Source: CAZWAP01 sp964632005
Lineage (GTDB): Bacteria > Planctomycetota > Phycisphaerae > Sedimentisphaerales > Anaerobacaceae
Assembly (NCBI GenBank): GCA_964632005.1
Contig: CAZWAP010000008.1
Coordinates: 1 to 64,000, forward strand
Length of the DNA stretch: 64,000 bases
Reading direction: 5' to 3'
The position numbers were made by a program, and so were the translations under genes. How positions within the stretch are numbered: position 1 is the first letter of the stretch; every line of letters starts with the position of its first letter. Positions 55,507 to 64,000 of this stretch are shown piece by piece. The notes beneath the pieces were generated by a model that saw nothing but the letters and a program-made list of their open reading frames with translations, was not told the DNA's origin and did not search any database.

Positions 55507-55968
55507 ATGGCTATCGAAGCCCCGGTAAGCAAGTACAGGAAAACCAACCTGAAAATCTACATTGTCGTCTGTCTCGGCCTTACAATCTGGTGTATCTACG
55601 ACGCGCACTTTAACAAGAAATTCATAGAGAAGTACACCGACGCCGACGGCAACCCGACCGGCTGGCTCGTGGTCAATCGCAAGGCCCCGCCGTTCCTTAT
55701 CGGTGCCGCCGTCCTTTTCGGCGCGTACCTGTTTTACCTCAAAGACAAGAAGCTCATCGCCGATGAAGACGAACTCCTCCTGACCAACAACGCCCGAATT
55801 CCCTACGAGACCATCGAGAGAATCGACAAGACATATTTTGATTCCAAGGGCTATTTTATCCTTACGTACAAGGACCAGAACGGCCGCGAGACAAACCGCA
55901 GAATAAGTACCAGGCAATACGACAACCTGCCGGCCGTCCTTGATCACCTGACGGCGAAAATCACTTGA
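55507..55968 (+). CDS. Small two-helix membrane protein, unknown
   Basis: A 153-residue protein with two hydrophobic helices (IYIVVCLGLTIWCIYD and FLIGAAVLFGAYLFYL). The C-terminal ~70 residues (ARIPYETIERIDKTYF, GYFILTYKDQNGRETNRRI) have the short-strand pattern of membrane-proximal PH-like domains. The family is not recognised. It is about 120 bp before purA, in the same direction. Confidence 0.72.
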   Translation: MAIEAPVSKYRKTNLKIYIVVCLGLTIWCIYDAHFNKKFIEKYTDADGNPTGWLVVNRKAPPFLIGAAVLFGAYLFYLKDKKLIADEDELLLTNNARIPYETIERIDKTYFDSKGYFILTYKDQNGRETNRRISTRQYDNLPAVLDHLTAKIT

Positions 55969-56086
55969 AGCCTGCCGTAGAAAATCGTAAAATTCAAATA
56001 CCGGCCGCAACGGGTTGCAGATGCAGGACAACCGTTGCGGCCTATCTTTGGCGTATCCGACGGACTTTTTTGGGAAACAGACACAG

Positions 56087-57361
56087 ATGAACTGTTGCGT
56101 CGCAGGATTGCAGTGGGGTGACGAGGGCAAAGGTAAGGTCGTCGATATACTTGCCGAGCACAGCGACATAGTCGTCCGATATGGCGGCGGGGCAAACGCC
56201 GGACACACCGTCATCGTGGGCGACCAGCGGTTCGCCCTGCACCTCTTGCCGAGCGGTTCGGTCCGTCCCGGTACCACGTGCGTAATCGCAAACGCCGTTC
56301 TCGTCGACCCTGAAGTCCTGGTAGCCGGCATCGAGATGCTCGCAGGAAAGGGCATCTCGCTGGAGAATCGGCTGCTTGTAAGCGAAAACGCCCACGTTGT
56401 GCTCGACTATCACAAGGCCGAGGACCGACTCCGGGAAGAGTCGCTCGGCAAGCACAAGATCGGCACAACCGCACGCGGCATCGGCCCCTGCTACGCCGAC
56501 AAGGTCGGAAGAAGCTACTGCGTCAGAATGGGTGATTTCAGGGATCTGCAAAACCTCAAGGAAAAAATCCAGACCATCGTCGAATATAAGAACAAGGTCT
56601 TCACGGCCCTCTACGACACCGCACCCGTAAGCGCCGATGAGATATTCGAAAAGTGCAGGCTCTACGCGGAAAAACTCCTGCCCTTCGTCGCCGACACTAC
56701 CCAGTTCCTCCACGACTCGATAGCCCGGGGAAAATCCATCCTGTTCGAAGGTGCCCAGGGCGCCCTGCTGGACATCGACCACGGCACTTTCCCCTTCGTA
56801 ACCAGCTCGAATTCCAGCCCGCTTGGTATGCCTGCCGGCTGCGGGGTCCCCGCAAAGATGGTCGATAGGTTCATCGGCGTCGCCAAGGCCTATTCAACCA
56901 GGGTCGGCGCAGGCCCCTTCCCCACGGAGCAGGACAACGAGGTCGGCCAGTACATGCGCGACCGAGGCCAAGAATACGGAACAACCACGGGTCGGCCCCG
57001 CCGCTGCGGCTGGTTCGACGCAGTGGCCGTTTCCTACTCCGTGGCAATCGGTGCAATCGACGCCATCGCACTGATGCACCTCGACACTCTCACCGGTCTG
57101 GACGAACTGAGAATATGCACGGCCTACCGGATAAACGGCCGTCGCACGACCTTCTTCCCCGCGAATTTCGCCAGGCTCGCCCAGGCTGAACCGCTTTACG
57201 AGACGATGACCGGCTGGGACCAGGAAATAACGGGCATAACCGACTTCGACGACCTGCCGGAAACTGCCAGAAAATATGTCTGTCGCCTCGAAGAGTTGAC
57301 CAAAACACCGATTACTATGATCGGCGTCGGACCCAAGCGGAATCAGATCATATCGAGGTAG
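56087..57361 (+). CDS. purA: Adenylosuccinate synthetase
   Basis: A 424-residue PurA that couples IMP, aspartate and GTP to adenylosuccinate in AMP synthesis. The P-loop-like opening GLQWGDEGKGK and GGANAGHT are present, with GTTARGIGPCYADK and TSSNSS in order. ATG 56087 begins the conserved start. Full length for the family. It precedes uppS by about 38 bp. Confidence 0.97.
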   Translation: MNCCVAGLQWGDEGKGKVVDILAEHSDIVVRYGGGANAGHTVIVGDQRFALHLLPSGSVRPGTTCVIANAVLVDPEVLVAGIEMLAGKGISLENRLLVSENAHVVLDYHKAEDRLREESLGKHKIGTTARGIGPCYADKVGRSYCVRMGDFRDLQNLKEKIQTIVEYKNKVFTALYDTAPVSADEIFEKCRLYAEKLLPFVADTTQFLHDSIARGKSILFEGAQGALLDIDHGTFPFVTSSNSSPLGMPAGCGVPAKMVDRFIGVAKAYSTRVGAGPFPTEQDNEVGQYMRDRGQEYGTTTGRPRRCGWFDAVAVSYSVAIGAIDAIALMHLDTLTGLDELRICTAYRINGRRTTFFPANFARLAQAEPLYETMTGWDQEITGITDFDDLPETARKYVCRLEELTKTPITMIGVGPKRNQIISR

Positions 57362-57399
57362 GGCCCCAGGGCTTCTTGCGGGGGCCGCCGCTGCAGGAT

Positions 57400-58176
57400 A
57401 TGGAATCATTCAGGGAAAAACAAAAAAAGACTGCCGAACGCCTCGGCCTGACCGTCGAACAGATACCCCGCCACATCGCTATTATTATGGATGGAAACGG
57501 CCGATGGGCCCAGCGCAGAGCTCTGCCGAGAGCCGAAGGACATCGCCAGGGCGGAAAAGTCGTCGAGACGATCGCCGTGCACTGCGTAAAACTCGGAATA
57601 GAGTCGCTGACGCTCTACTCCTTCAGCGTGGAGAACTGGAGGAGGCCAAGATCCGAAGTCCAGGCGCTGATGCACCTTTACACCGAGTACCTCATCGCCA
57701 TACGGGATATGCTCACCGATAATAACGTCAAGCTTGTTCACCTCGGTCGCCGGGCCGACCTGCCCCGACGGGTCTTAGTAGAGTTGGATAAAACCGTCGA
57801 GATGAGCTCGGCCAATACCGGAATGGTCCTGGCCGTGGCCCTGAACTACGGAGGGCGCACCGAAATCGTTGACGCAACCAGGAAAATAGCCCAGAACTAC
57901 AAGAAAGGCAAGCTCAGACTCAAGGACATCGACGAGCAATGCATCAGCCGACATCTCTACACCGCAGGGCTCGCCGACCCCGACCTGCTCATCAGGACAG
58001 CCAGCGAGATGAGGCTCAGCAACTTTCTGCTCTGGCAGATTTCATACAGCGAGTTCTATGTCACCAGGACCCTGTGGCCCGATTTCACCCAGAGGTCCCT
58101 GGAAAGAGCTATACTGGCCTACTCCAGGAGAGACAGACGCTTCGGCACAATCCACCGGCCGAGAGAGTCCCACTGA
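57400..58176 (+). CDS. uppS: Undecaprenyl diphosphate synthase
   Basis: A 258-residue cis-prenyltransferase that makes undecaprenyl diphosphate, the lipid carrier for peptidoglycan and O-antigen. IAIIMDGNGRWAQRR carries the catalytic Asp, and LTLYSFSVENW, RTASEMRLSNFLLWQISYSE and the C-terminal RDRRFG are family motifs. ATG 57400 was chosen from two in-frame starts because it gives the usual length. It is followed by cdsA, a common pairing. Confidence 0.96.
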   Translation: MESFREKQKKTAERLGLTVEQIPRHIAIIMDGNGRWAQRRALPRAEGHRQGGKVVETIAVHCVKLGIESLTLYSFSVENWRRPRSEVQALMHLYTEYLIAIRDMLTDNNVKLVHLGRRADLPRRVLVELDKTVEMSSANTGMVLAVALNYGGRTEIVDATRKIAQNYKKGKLRLKDIDEQCISRHLYTAGLADPDLLIRTASEMRLSNFLLWQISYSEFYVTRTLWPDFTQRSLERAILAYSRRDRRFGTIHRPRESH

Positions 58177-58212
58177 GACCAGGCTCTCTGGCCCGGTACC
58201 CGGATAGAGACT

Positions 58213-59067
58213 ATGCTCAAGCACAGATTGTTCTTCGGCACGATGATGACCGCCGGCTTCGGCTCGCTCGCAATCCTTGACGGCTGGCTCGACGGCTCCC
58301 TGAGCCGATCGACACCAGATAAGCCCATCCAGGCAACCCTGCTGTGCATCTTTATCGCCGCCCTGACCCTCCCCGCCCAGCGCGAACTGGCCAGGCTCGC
58401 CGCAGCGAAAAACCTCAAGATATTTACCCCTCTCGCTGTCGCCGCCTCGATTATGTTCGCCACGGCCTGGTACTGGCCCCAGATTATCAACCTGTCCCCC
58501 AGGCTATACCTGCCCCTGCTCGCAGCCTTTACCCTGGCCGCATCCCTGCTCTGGCAACACCTCTTCTACGGCAACCGCTCGGTCCTGGCCAACTGCGGCG
58601 CAACCTCCTTCGCCGTCTGCTATCTGGGCCTGCTCGCCAGCTTCGTGCTGGGCATACGGATCGAGTTCGGCCTCTGGCCGTTCCTGATGTTTGTAGCCGT
58701 CATAAAGGCCGCCGATATAGGCGCTTACGCGATCGGAAGCCTCCTGGGAAAGCACAAGTTCTCGCCCACCATCAGCCCCGGAAAAACCTGGGAAGGCTTC
58801 GGCGGTGCCGTGGCCTTTGCGGTCGTAGTTTCGTTTCTATTTTCCGTCAGTTGTGGTATAATGCGCTGGCCTTCGGCAGTATTTTTCGGTCTGTGTTTTG
58901 CTTTTCTCGGCCAGATGGGCGACCTGGCCGAGTCGATGATGAAACGTGACGCAGAGCAAAAGGACTCTGCCGGCAAAGTACCGGGCTTCGGCGGCATACT
59001 GGACATAATTGATTCGATCCTGGTGGCTTCGCCGTTTGCCTATTTGTACTTCAGGTGCTGTGCTTAG
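58213..59067 (+). CDS. cdsA: Phosphatidate cytidylyltransferase
   Basis: A 284-residue integral membrane enzyme that makes CDP-diacylglycerol from phosphatidate and CTP. About eight hydrophobic helices; the conserved CdsA signature near the C-terminus is present (SMMKRDAEQKDSAGKVPGFG, then ILDIIDS). SPTISPGKTWEGFGG lies before it. The gene is 36 bp after uppS. Confidence 0.95.
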   Translation: MLKHRLFFGTMMTAGFGSLAILDGWLDGSLSRSTPDKPIQATLLCIFIAALTLPAQRELARLAAAKNLKIFTPLAVAASIMFATAWYWPQIINLSPRLYLPLLAAFTLAASLLWQHLFYGNRSVLANCGATSFAVCYLGLLASFVLGIRIEFGLWPFLMFVAVIKAADIGAYAIGSLLGKHKFSPTISPGKTWEGFGGAVAFAVVVSFLFSVSCGIMRWPSAVFFGLCFAFLGQMGDLAESMMKRDAEQKDSAGKVPGFGGILDIIDSILVASPFAYLYFRCCA

Positions 59068-59079
59068 AAGAGCAGAGCT

Positions 59080-60024
59080 TTGGAAATCACGATACAATTA
59101 GATTCGGCCCACAGGCAACTTGAGCTTTTCGGCCCCACCGACAGCAACCTTCGTCTGCTGCGCAGCGGTCTCGACGTTCAGATCACCGCCCGACGAAACA
59201 ATCTGATTATCACCGGCAAGGACCAGAACGTCACAAGGGCCGCACAGATCATCGACAGGATGCAGAAGCACCTGCTGAAACACGATCACCTCACCGGCGC
59301 CGAGGTCAAGGACTTTATAATGAAGAGCAATAGGTCCGCCCAAAACCTCGAAACAAGCCAGGTTATCACGGTCTATTCCCAGAAAAAAGTCATCGAGCCA
59401 AACACCCCCGGCCAACTCAAGTACGTAGAGACTATGCTCGCCAACGACCTGACCTTCTGCATAGGCCCCGCTGGAACGGGCAAGACGTACCTGGCCGTCG
59501 CAATCGCCGTCTCGATGCTCAAGAAAAAGCAAATAAGAAGAATAGTCCTGGCCCGGCCAGCGGTCGAGGCCGGCGAAAAGCTCGGATTCCTCCCGGGCGA
59601 CCTCCAGGCAAAGGTAAATCCGTACCTGCGGCCCCTCTTCGATGCCCTCGAAGATATGATGGATTTCGCCCAGATGAGAAAATTCATGGAGCTCGACATA
59701 ATAGAGATTATCCCCCTGGCATTTATGAGGGGCCGAACGCTCAACGACGCCGTGATCATCTGTGACGAGGCGCAAAATACCCTGCCGCTCCAGATGCTTA
59801 TGGTCTTGACCAGACTCGGAAACGGCTCGAAAATGATCATAACCGGCGACATCACACAGATAGACCTCCCCAAGGGACAGAAAAGCGGTATGGTCGAAGC
59901 GATTGACACCCTCCGCAGGATCAAGGGTATAGGTTTTGTTGAGTTGACTCAGCGGGACATTGTCAGGCACAAGCTGGTGCAAAAGATTGTGCGGGCTTAT
60001 AAGAAAAAGACTGCCACCGATTAG
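59080..60024 (+). CDS. PhoH-like ATPase
   Basis: A 314-residue PhoH/PhoL-type P-loop ATPase. Walker A is GPAGTGKTYLA, Walker B is VIICDEAQNT, and GDITQIDLP follows in the usual place. The N-terminal ~100 residues form the KH-like domain common to this group. The start is TTG 59080. It is linked to ybeY, as in many bacteria, with an HD-domain gene between them. Confidence 0.94.
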   Translation: MEITIQLDSAHRQLELFGPTDSNLRLLRSGLDVQITARRNNLIITGKDQNVTRAAQIIDRMQKHLLKHDHLTGAEVKDFIMKSNRSAQNLETSQVITVYSQKKVIEPNTPGQLKYVETMLANDLTFCIGPAGTGKTYLAVAIAVSMLKKKQIRRIVLARPAVEAGEKLGFLPGDLQAKVNPYLRPLFDALEDMMDFAQMRKFMELDIIEIIPLAFMRGRTLNDAVIICDEAQNTLPLQMLMVLTRLGNGSKMIITGDITQIDLPKGQKSGMVEAIDTLRRIKGIGFVELTQRDIVRHKLVQKIVRAYKKKTATD

Positions 60025-60226
60025 TACAGCGGCCCAGCTTCATATCAAACGTTAGCTGTAAGGCGATATTGAAAAAGAACTTATGTTAGTGATACCGGAT
60101 TGCCACAGCCCAAAGCACTATTCTGCCGCGGGCCGAGCATTGCCTCGCAGTACCGGCGGCCGCCCCTACCTGGGCTGGGAGTTGCTGCACGCCGAATGCC
60201 TGCCGATCTTTGCTTAAGGTCAATCG

Positions 60227-61765
60227 ATGGGATTATTCAAGAGAGCCAGTCCGAGGCGAACCCGGCTGCGAAAGAACATCCCGGTGGAACCGTTTTCGCG
60301 GCTGAGCCGGCTTGCCAATAGAGACAACCTTGTCTCGGCGCTGATCGTCGCCGTTTTCGTTGTTCTGTGCGTACCGGTCCTTTCTTTTCGGCTTGAAGGC
60401 CTGCCAACGTACCGCACGATGATCCTCTATGCGGTCCCGGTCATCCTCGTCTGCGCAGCGGCTCTTTTCTATATCCATCAATATCAGAGGCGACTGACCA
60501 GAAATCACGCCCGGGCCGTGGTGCTTGCGGGCCTGTTGGTAATCCTGCTGGCCACGACCAAGCTCATCTCGCTGCTGTTCAGTCATACCTGCGGGGCCAC
60601 AATCAGCGCGGTAACGGCCGCGATCGTTCTCTCGCTCGCCTACGACCAGCGATTCACGATGGGTATGTGTGTATTCTTCTCCATCCTGGCGACCCTTGCC
60701 GCCGGCTCCCCCGGGCCACATCAGCTCGCCGGCATGAACCTGTTCCTGACGATGCTCAGCGGCGCGGTTGTCTGCTGCTTCTCGCTCAAGGAAATCCGCA
60801 CAAGGATGAAGCTGCTCAAGGTCAGCGTGGCCTCGGCGGCCGTCGTCTTTGCGATGGCACTGACACTCAACATCCTGGCCGGAAATACCAGCTCCGCCGT
60901 CGTGTTCAGCAATGCCGGGTACCATGCCGGCCTGACTTTCCTTGTCGGGCTGCTCATACAGAGTCTCTTGCCGTTGATCGAAAAGACCTTCCACATCGCC
61001 ACGAGTATGACCCTGCTCGACTACAGCGACGCCAACCAGCCCCTGCTCAAGAGGCTGGCAATGGAAGCTCCCGGAACCTTCAGCCATAGCCTGCTCATAG
61101 GCTCCGTTGCAGAGGCCGCCGCCGAGGCAATAGGCCGGAACGGCCTGCTCTGCCGCGTCGGCGCCTACTACCACGACATCGGAAAAATCAACAAGCCCGG
61201 TTACTTCGTCGAAAACGAGCTGGGTTCGACCAGTCGGCATAAAGAGCTCTCCCCTGCAATGAGCCAGCTGATCATCGTCGGCCACGTCAAAGACGGAATA
61301 GAAATGGCTAAAGAGTATGGTCTGCCGAAGGTGCTTCACCAGTTCATCGAGACCCACCACGGAACAACGCTCGTCGAGCACTTCTACCACGAGGCCAAAA
61401 AGCAAACGGCAAAGAACGCAAAAGGCAAAGCAACCAAGCCGCTCTCGGAAAGCGAGTTCCGCTACCCGGGGCCAAAGCCCAGGACAAAAGAAGCCGCGAT
61501 CGTTATGCTTGCCGATACCGTCGAAGGTGCCGTGAGGAGCCTGCCCGAGATAACCCCCACCAAAATTGAATCTGTCGTACACAATATGGCTATGAAGCGA
61601 CTGCAGGACGGGCAGTTTGATGAGTGCGAGATCTCGCTGCGCGAACTAAGTCAAATAGAGGCGAGCATAGCCAAGACCCTCGCGGCACACTACCACAGCC
61701 GAATAGCCTACCCGCAGCGGCCCGACCTGCCGGCAACGGCCCAATCCGACTCCGACAAAGGATAG
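60227..61765 (+). CDS. Membrane HD-domain phosphodiesterase (PgpH-like), short form
   Basis: A 512-residue 7TM-HD protein. The N-terminal ~270 residues hold about seven membrane helices beginning near VLCVPVLSFRL. The C-terminal HD domain has FSHSLLIGSVAEAAAEAIG, YYHDIGKINKPGYFVEN and VMLADTVEGAVRS, the HDIG-type metal ligands. Family members in other bacteria hydrolyse cyclic di-AMP and carry a large extracellular 7TMR-HDED domain of ~250 residues, which is absent here. It sits between phoH and ybeY, the expected place. Confidence 0.9.
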   Translation: MGLFKRASPRRTRLRKNIPVEPFSRLSRLANRDNLVSALIVAVFVVLCVPVLSFRLEGLPTYRTMILYAVPVILVCAAALFYIHQYQRRLTRNHARAVVLAGLLVILLATTKLISLLFSHTCGATISAVTAAIVLSLAYDQRFTMGMCVFFSILATLAAGSPGPHQLAGMNLFLTMLSGAVVCCFSLKEIRTRMKLLKVSVASAAVVFAMALTLNILAGNTSSAVVFSNAGYHAGLTFLVGLLIQSLLPLIEKTFHIATSMTLLDYSDANQPLLKRLAMEAPGTFSHSLLIGSVAEAAAEAIGRNGLLCRVGAYYHDIGKINKPGYFVENELGSTSRHKELSPAMSQLIIVGHVKDGIEMAKEYGLPKVLHQFIETHHGTTLVEHFYHEAKKQTAKNAKGKATKPLSESEFRYPGPKPRTKEAAIVMLADTVEGAVRSLPEITPTKIESVVHNMAMKRLQDGQFDECEISLRELSQIEASIAKTLAAHYHSRIAYPQRPDLPATAQSDSDKG

Positions 61766-61776
61766 GCTCGATAGTT

Positions 61777-62304
61777 ATGACCAACCTTCCGCAAGGTATC
61801 GTTGTCCAGGTTGCCTCGGAATTCAGCGGCATCGAAATTCGCCCGGCCGAGCTTACAAGGCTTGTCAAAACCGTCTGCAAACGCTTCGGGCTCTCAAGGG
61901 CCACCGTCAGTATCGGCGTTGTCGACGACGCGAGGTTCTGCGAACTGAACCGCCGCTTCCTCAATCGCGACTCCACCTCCGACTGCTTGAGCTTCAATCT
62001 GTCCGAACAGACCACACCACAGTCACCCCCATTCTACGAGCTGGTTGTCAACGGTCAAAGGGCTCTCGAACAGGCAAAGCTCCGCGACCTCTGCCCCAGG
62101 GCTGAGCTCGCCCTCTACGTAACGCACGGGTTGCTTCATAACTTCGGCTTCAACGACGCCACGGAAAAGCAGGCCGAGATAATGCACCGGACCGAGGACG
62201 AAATTCTGCAGGAACTCGGCTACGGCTTGGTGTATAATAAGCCTGTCAAGCGAGTCCGACGCGGCCCACGCCGGGCCTCTGATACGCCCACATCGGAGCA
62301 ATGA
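61777..62304 (+). CDS. ybeY: YbeY-type rRNA maturation endoribonuclease
   Basis: A 175-residue zinc-dependent endoribonuclease required for 16S rRNA 3'-end maturation. The metal motif is HGLLHNFGFND: H117 and H121 match, and the third ligand, normally His, is D127. The N-terminal half matches the family (VDDARFCELNRRFLNRDSTSDCLSF). ATG 61777 begins the conserved part. The gene is 11 bp after the HD-domain gene. Confidence 0.9.
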   Translation: MTNLPQGIVVQVASEFSGIEIRPAELTRLVKTVCKRFGLSRATVSIGVVDDARFCELNRRFLNRDSTSDCLSFNLSEQTTPQSPPFYELVVNGQRALEQAKLRDLCPRAELALYVTHGLLHNFGFNDATEKQAEIMHRTEDEILQELGYGLVYNKPVKRVRRGPRRASDTPTSEQ

Positions 62305-62331
62305 TAACGCTATTTGAAAGGGCCGGGAAAG

Positions 62332-63633
62332 GTGAGTGATATAGGATGGTCGGTAACGGCGATCTGTCTGCTCGCCGGCGGCGCATTGTTCTTCTCCGTC
62401 AACGCCATCGCCCTGAAAACGTTCTCACGCCTCCAGTTGCTTGAGGCATTCAAACAAGCCGGCAAAGAGGAGAAATCCCACGCCCTCGCCGACCGGCTCG
62501 CCCAGGACGCCGAAAAGCTCTACCTGGGATGTTCCCTCTACGGGCTGCTCTGCAACACGGGCATACTCCTGGCCTTGTTCTATCTGCTCGCCGACAAAAG
62601 CGAGCTTGAAGGCCGGCTGAGCCTTGCGCTCGGCGATTTCATCCTGGCCTTTCTCCTCGCAGCGGCAATGTTCGCACTCTTTACCCTGGCAATTCCTCAC
62701 GCCTGGGCCAAGTACGCCGGAGAAAAAACCCTCAGCAGGACCTACCCTGTACTGGCTTGCCTTGCCACCTTGGCCACACCTTTCCTTTACGTCTTCAGGC
62801 TCCACGACCACCTTGTCCGCCGACTGGCCGGAGTCCACGAGGTAACCCCCGACCAGCAGCAGGAAGAAAAACAGGAAGAATTCCTCACTGACCTCGAACA
62901 ACACAGAATGGAAGGGGCCGTCGACAAGGAAGAGCAGGAAATGATCGAAAACGTCCTCGAGCTCAGTGATACCACCGCGGATCAGATTATGACCCCGCGG
63001 ACCGACATAGTGGCCGTCGAGGCCGATGCCGACCTGCCGAAGGTCCTTGAGACGATCACCAACGCCGGGCATACACGCGTGCCGGTCTATAAGGACAATA
63101 TCGACAACATCATAGGCCTGGTCTACGCCAAGGACCTGCTCAGCGAAATCGGCAAGGACCCAGCCGACTTTAAGCTGCGCGACAAAATGAGAAAGGCATA
63201 TTTCGTCCCGGAAACCAAGCCTCTAAGAGCCCTGCTCCACGAGTTCCAGAATCAAAAGCTCCACATCGCCATTGTGCTCGACGAGTACGGCGGCACCGCC
63301 GGAATTGTCACTTTGGAAGATATCCTTGAAGAACTTGTCGGAGAAATAACCGACGAGTACGAACAGCCTCCCCCTGAACCCATAAAGCAGGTAGACCAGG
63401 ACACCATAGACGTCGATGCCAGAACCTACGTCGACGACCTCAACGACCGCTTCGACCTGAACCTGCCCGAAGACGAGGATTACGATACCATAGGCGGGTT
63501 TGTCTTCTCACGTCTGGGGTACATCCCCAAGAACGGCCAGACCTTCGATTATGAAGGCCTGGAATTCACCATCATATCCGCCGAAGCAAGAAGGATAAAA
63601 CGCATCAGGATCCGAAAAGTCACCGAGAAGTAA
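62332..63633 (+). CDS. CNNM/CBS/CorC-type transporter-associated protein
   Basis: A 433-residue membrane protein of the hemolysin C/CorB group. Residues 1-~170 carry three to four membrane helices of a CNNM-like domain. Two CBS domains (VMTPRTDIVAVEADAD-like QIMTPRTDIVAVEADA, and VPVYKDNIDNIIGLVYAKDLL) follow, with ALVLDEYGGTAGIVTLEDILEELVGEI-type sequence (IVLDEYGGTAGIVTLEDILEE). The end has the CorC/HlyC domain. Proposed roles are magnesium or cobalt efflux. The start is GTG 62332, with GAAAGGG upstream; TTG 62314 is possible. Confidence 0.9.
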   Translation: MSDIGWSVTAICLLAGGALFFSVNAIALKTFSRLQLLEAFKQAGKEEKSHALADRLAQDAEKLYLGCSLYGLLCNTGILLALFYLLADKSELEGRLSLALGDFILAFLLAAAMFALFTLAIPHAWAKYAGEKTLSRTYPVLACLATLATPFLYVFRLHDHLVRRLAGVHEVTPDQQQEEKQEEFLTDLEQHRMEGAVDKEEQEMIENVLELSDTTADQIMTPRTDIVAVEADADLPKVLETITNAGHTRVPVYKDNIDNIIGLVYAKDLLSEIGKDPADFKLRDKMRKAYFVPETKPLRALLHEFQNQKLHIAIVLDEYGGTAGIVTLEDILEELVGEITDEYEQPPPEPIKQVDQDTIDVDARTYVDDLNDRFDLNLPEDEDYDTIGGFVFSRLGYIPKNGQTFDYEGLEFTIISAEARRIKRIRIRKVTEK

Positions 63634-63688
63634 GCAATTTCGCACTGACGGGCGAACCGCCACCGCAGAAACCTGATTGGCAGCTCCA

Positions 63689-64000
63689 ATGTTGACTAAA
63701 GACCGGGCCATTTGCATACGCGTGGTGGATTACTCCGAAACCTCCCAGGTCGCGACCTTCTTTACCAGGACCGCCGGCAAGATCAACGCCATCGCAAAGG
63801 GCTCAAAACGCCCCAGGTCCGCCTTCGACGGGCCGATCGAGATGCTCTGCTGCGGGCAGATCGTCTTCTCCGGCTCACCCGCGGCTAAGCTCGCCGTCCT
63901 CACCGAATTCCAAGCCGACCCAGATTCGCCCGGCCCGGCCCTCAGCCGCACCAACCTTTTTGCCCTCAACGCCGCCTTCTTCGCCGCCGAGCTGCTGAAC
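63689..64000 (+). CDS. recO: DNA repair protein RecO, N-terminal part (cut by window end)
   Basis: The first 104 residues of RecO, the recombination mediator that loads RecA with RecR. MLTKDRAICIRVVDYSETSQVATFF begins the OB fold, and KINAIAKGSKRPRSAF is the basic strand-loop typical of RecO. The reading frame is open to the window edge, so the C-terminus is beyond it. About 56 bp after the CNNM gene. Confidence 0.9.
   Translation, partial: MLTKDRAICIRVVDYSETSQVATFFTRTAGKINAIAKGSKRPRSAFDGPIEMLCCGQIVFSGSPAAKLAVLTEFQADPDSPGPALSRTNLFALNAAFFAAELLN

Overview
The window is one contiguous piece of a GC-rich bacterial chromosome. It most likely comes from a planctomycete of the Phycisphaerae type. 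This is inferred from five Tat-exported sulfatases in about 15 kb, many lipoproteins, a Kdo transferase (so a Gram-negative envelope), an ECF sigma factor paired with a membrane discoidin-like protein, and a GH10-like protein of a kind I recall only from planctomycetes. No rRNA, tRNA or CRISPR array was seen. The only mobile-element trace is a decayed IS3-family remnant at 32183-32622.

Layout. 0.1-8.6 kb is housekeeping on the + strand: rpmE, prfA, a P-loop/deoxyribosyltransferase-like protein, deoC, pabB, a class IV aminotransferase, NIF3 and scpB, the later genes tightly packed with ATGA-type overlaps. 8.8-14.8 kb holds a heparinase II/III-type lyase, an N-terminally short NagA-like deacetylase, queA, and an ECF sigma factor with its membrane partner. 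14.9-31.8 kb is a polysaccharide-degradation region mostly on the - strand: tilS followed 5 bp later by three sulfatases, then a cluster of GH2, sulfatase, xylulokinase, xylose isomerase and sulfatase. A lipoprotein and a methyltransferase lie between the two sets.

32.2-37.8 kb starts with the IS3 remnant, then both aconitase-X subunits, a DPP4-type exopeptidase and an ornithine cyclodeaminase-family reductase. This set fits use of 3-hydroxyproline-containing peptides. 37.9-48.8 kb is mixed: waaA, a homocysteine methyltransferase domain, a lipoprotein, comEA, a GH10-like protein lacking both catalytic glutamates, a YkgJ-type protein, ilvD, two related lipoproteins and a HIT hydrolase. 48.8-64 kb is again dense + strand housekeeping: dgt, pgpA, a large kinase-like membrane protein, a radical SAM protein, two unknown proteins, purA, uppS, cdsA, phoH, an HD-domain membrane phosphodiesterase, ybeY, a CNNM/CorC transporter and the start of recO.

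How it fits together. The lyase, sulfatases, GH2 and xylose genes would desulfate and depolymerise a sulfated polysaccharide and feed the sugar into the pentose phosphate pathway, perhaps sensed through the sigma/discoidin pair. The most unusual items are the kinase-like polytopic membrane protein (50496-53015), the GH10-like pseudoenzyme (42053-43528), the hydroxyproline-type island, and the P-loop plus deoxyribosyltransferase-like protein next to deoC. Four sigma-70-like promoters with 16-17 bp spacers and one strong intrinsic terminator can be read directly.
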